From Flavivirga rizhaonensis (GTDB taxonomy: Bacteria > Bacteroidota > Bacteroidia > Flavobacteriales > Flavobacteriaceae), in contig NZ_SRSO01000014.1 in NCBI RefSeq assembly GCF_004791695.1, forward strand, positions 1 to 64,000: DNA of 64,000 nt. Reading direction: 5' to 3'. The translations under genes and the position numbers were made by a program. This document shows positions 63,344-64,000 of this stretch, piece after piece; position 1 is the stretch's first letter; each line of letters starts with the position of its first letter. Under the pieces are notes generated by a model. That model was not told the origin of the DNA, ran no database searches, and saw nothing but the letters and a program-made list of their open reading frames with translations.

Positions 63344-64000
63344 TTAAAATTCTAACTCCAAGTATAGAGAACTTTTTTCATTAGACTCAGTAACATCTTC
63401 ACCTTTTATAAGTGTGTCATCACTGCTCATTAACTTTAAGTTAAGAACCCAGTAACCAGTCATTGTCAATGATAAATCACCATGATACATACTATCTGTA
63501 GAATCATAACTTAAATCGGTGTTGTTAGGAGAACTGTGATTTCCCATTCCTGGCATTCTTGGATCTAACATGATTGTGTAATCTTGTACAATTGGAAAAG
63601 ACATCATGTTTTCCATTTTATATAATCCAACCATAAGATCATTAATACCAATTATTGGATCTTTAGGTTCAATGAGTGCTGCGATATAGCGTTTATCATC
63701 GCTTCCCATAAAGCTTGCTACATTTTGTTTTTCAGATTGTATTACAGAAATAGTATCTGTAGCCGTGTAATATTCATTGTTTATGGTGTATTCGAATATT
63801 AATGACCAACCAGAACCATCAGCATTAGTCATTTGGTATATTACAGAGCCTTCATAGAGTGTTTTCTTATCTGTGATTTTTGTAATTGCAGATTTTGGAC
63901 AGGAATGCTGCATGGATGGCATTTGCATCATCGGCATCCAGGAAATACTTGCACTTTCAAGATAAGAATCGTTAGTGTTATCTTTCATTCTTAGAGTTAT
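63344..64000 (-). CDS. YtkA-like/CopC-type protein, N-terminus beyond the window
   Basis: 218 codons visible; the frame is open through the window edge, so the ATG at 63988 is probably internal and the true start lies outside. Met/His/Cys-rich stretch near the visible start (MPMMQMPSMQHSCP), a beta-rich middle, and a C-terminal YtkA-like segment (LDPRMPGMGNHSSPNN, YHGDLSLTMTGYWVLNLKL). The composition fits a periplasmic copper-binding protein. Same strand as the copper receptor, 188 bp upstream of it, so likely part of the same copper-supply module. Function inferred from motif and context. Confidence 0.65.
   Translation of the reverse strand: MTLRMKDNTNDSYLESASISWMPMMQMPSMQHSCPKSAITKITDKKTLYEGSVIYQMTNADGSGWSLIFEYTINNEYYTATDTISVIQSEKQNVASFMGSDDKRYIAALIEPKDPIIGINDLMVGLYKMENMMSFPIVQDYTIMLDPRMPGMGNHSSPNNTDLSYDSTDSMYHGDLSLTMTGYWVLNLKLMSSDDTLIKGEDVTESNEKSSLYLELEF

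Overview
The window looks like a chromosomal segment of a low-GC Bacteroidota of the family Flavobacteriaceae. Four things point there: carboxypeptidase-like TonB-dependent receptors of the CarboxypepD_reg type; a type IX secretion (T9SS) cargo protein with thrombospondin type 3 repeats and a sorting tail; DUF4270 and DUF5689 lipoproteins; and many TAnnTTTG -7 promoter elements with few Shine-Dalgarno sites. I cannot name the genus or species from sequence alone.

Layout. 1-117 is the end of an IS1595/ISXO2-type transposase cut by the window edge. 157-4505 (minus) is a TonB receptor plus GDSL-type lipoprotein pair. 4723-9246 (minus) is glmS, a DUF4270 lipoprotein and a short starch-synthase-like protein, divergent from panC-panD-UPF0104 (9450-11630). 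11708-23666 (plus) carries an esterase-like protein lacking its nucleophile, radA, a 1303-residue T9SS protein, ileS with two in-frame foreign insertions, a DksA-like protein and lspA. 23689-28262 (minus) holds a 5-formyl-THF cyclo-ligase, a histidine kinase/response regulator pair and a RimK/aspartoacylase pair. 28350-40107 (plus) has uvrC, a patatin/beta-barrel protein, the tyrosine-degradation genes hmgA and hppD, a DUF3108 protein, tryptophan 2,3-dioxygenase, an M23 peptidase and pgi. 40278-45890 is a tandem pair of paralogous TonB receptors, followed by a small membrane protein. 46747-52190 is a secreted nuclease/phosphatase-fold protein divergent from a third related TonB receptor and its DUF5689 lipoprotein.

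The right 11.5 kb (52489-64000, all minus) is a nitrite-to-nitrous-oxide respiration island: copper nitrite reductase nirK (class II pattern, fused to cytochrome c), nirV, an SCO copper chaperone with an extra metal-binding module, norC, norB, norQ, norD and the norE/norF-like subunits. Immediately upstream are an OprC/NosA-like copper TonB receptor, carrying both CxxxM and HxM motifs, and a truncated YtkA-like, Met-rich protein. A TGAC-N4-GTCA Crp/Fnr-type box sits at the class II position above a TATTTTTG element in front of nirK. Together the genes make a copper import, delivery and enzyme module under probable oxygen or NO control.

The most unusual item is in ileS. A DUF559 (Vsr-like PD-(D/E)XK) endonuclease domain is inserted in frame, flanked by palindromic inverted ends, and a cargo-less element with closely matching ends lies between hmgA and hppD. 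A separate short palindrome adds about seven residues elsewhere in the same ileS. Other repeat families, a roughly 100 bp inverted-repeat element at several loci and an AGTCGCAGT hairpin, occupy intergenic space. No tRNA, rRNA or CRISPR array was seen.
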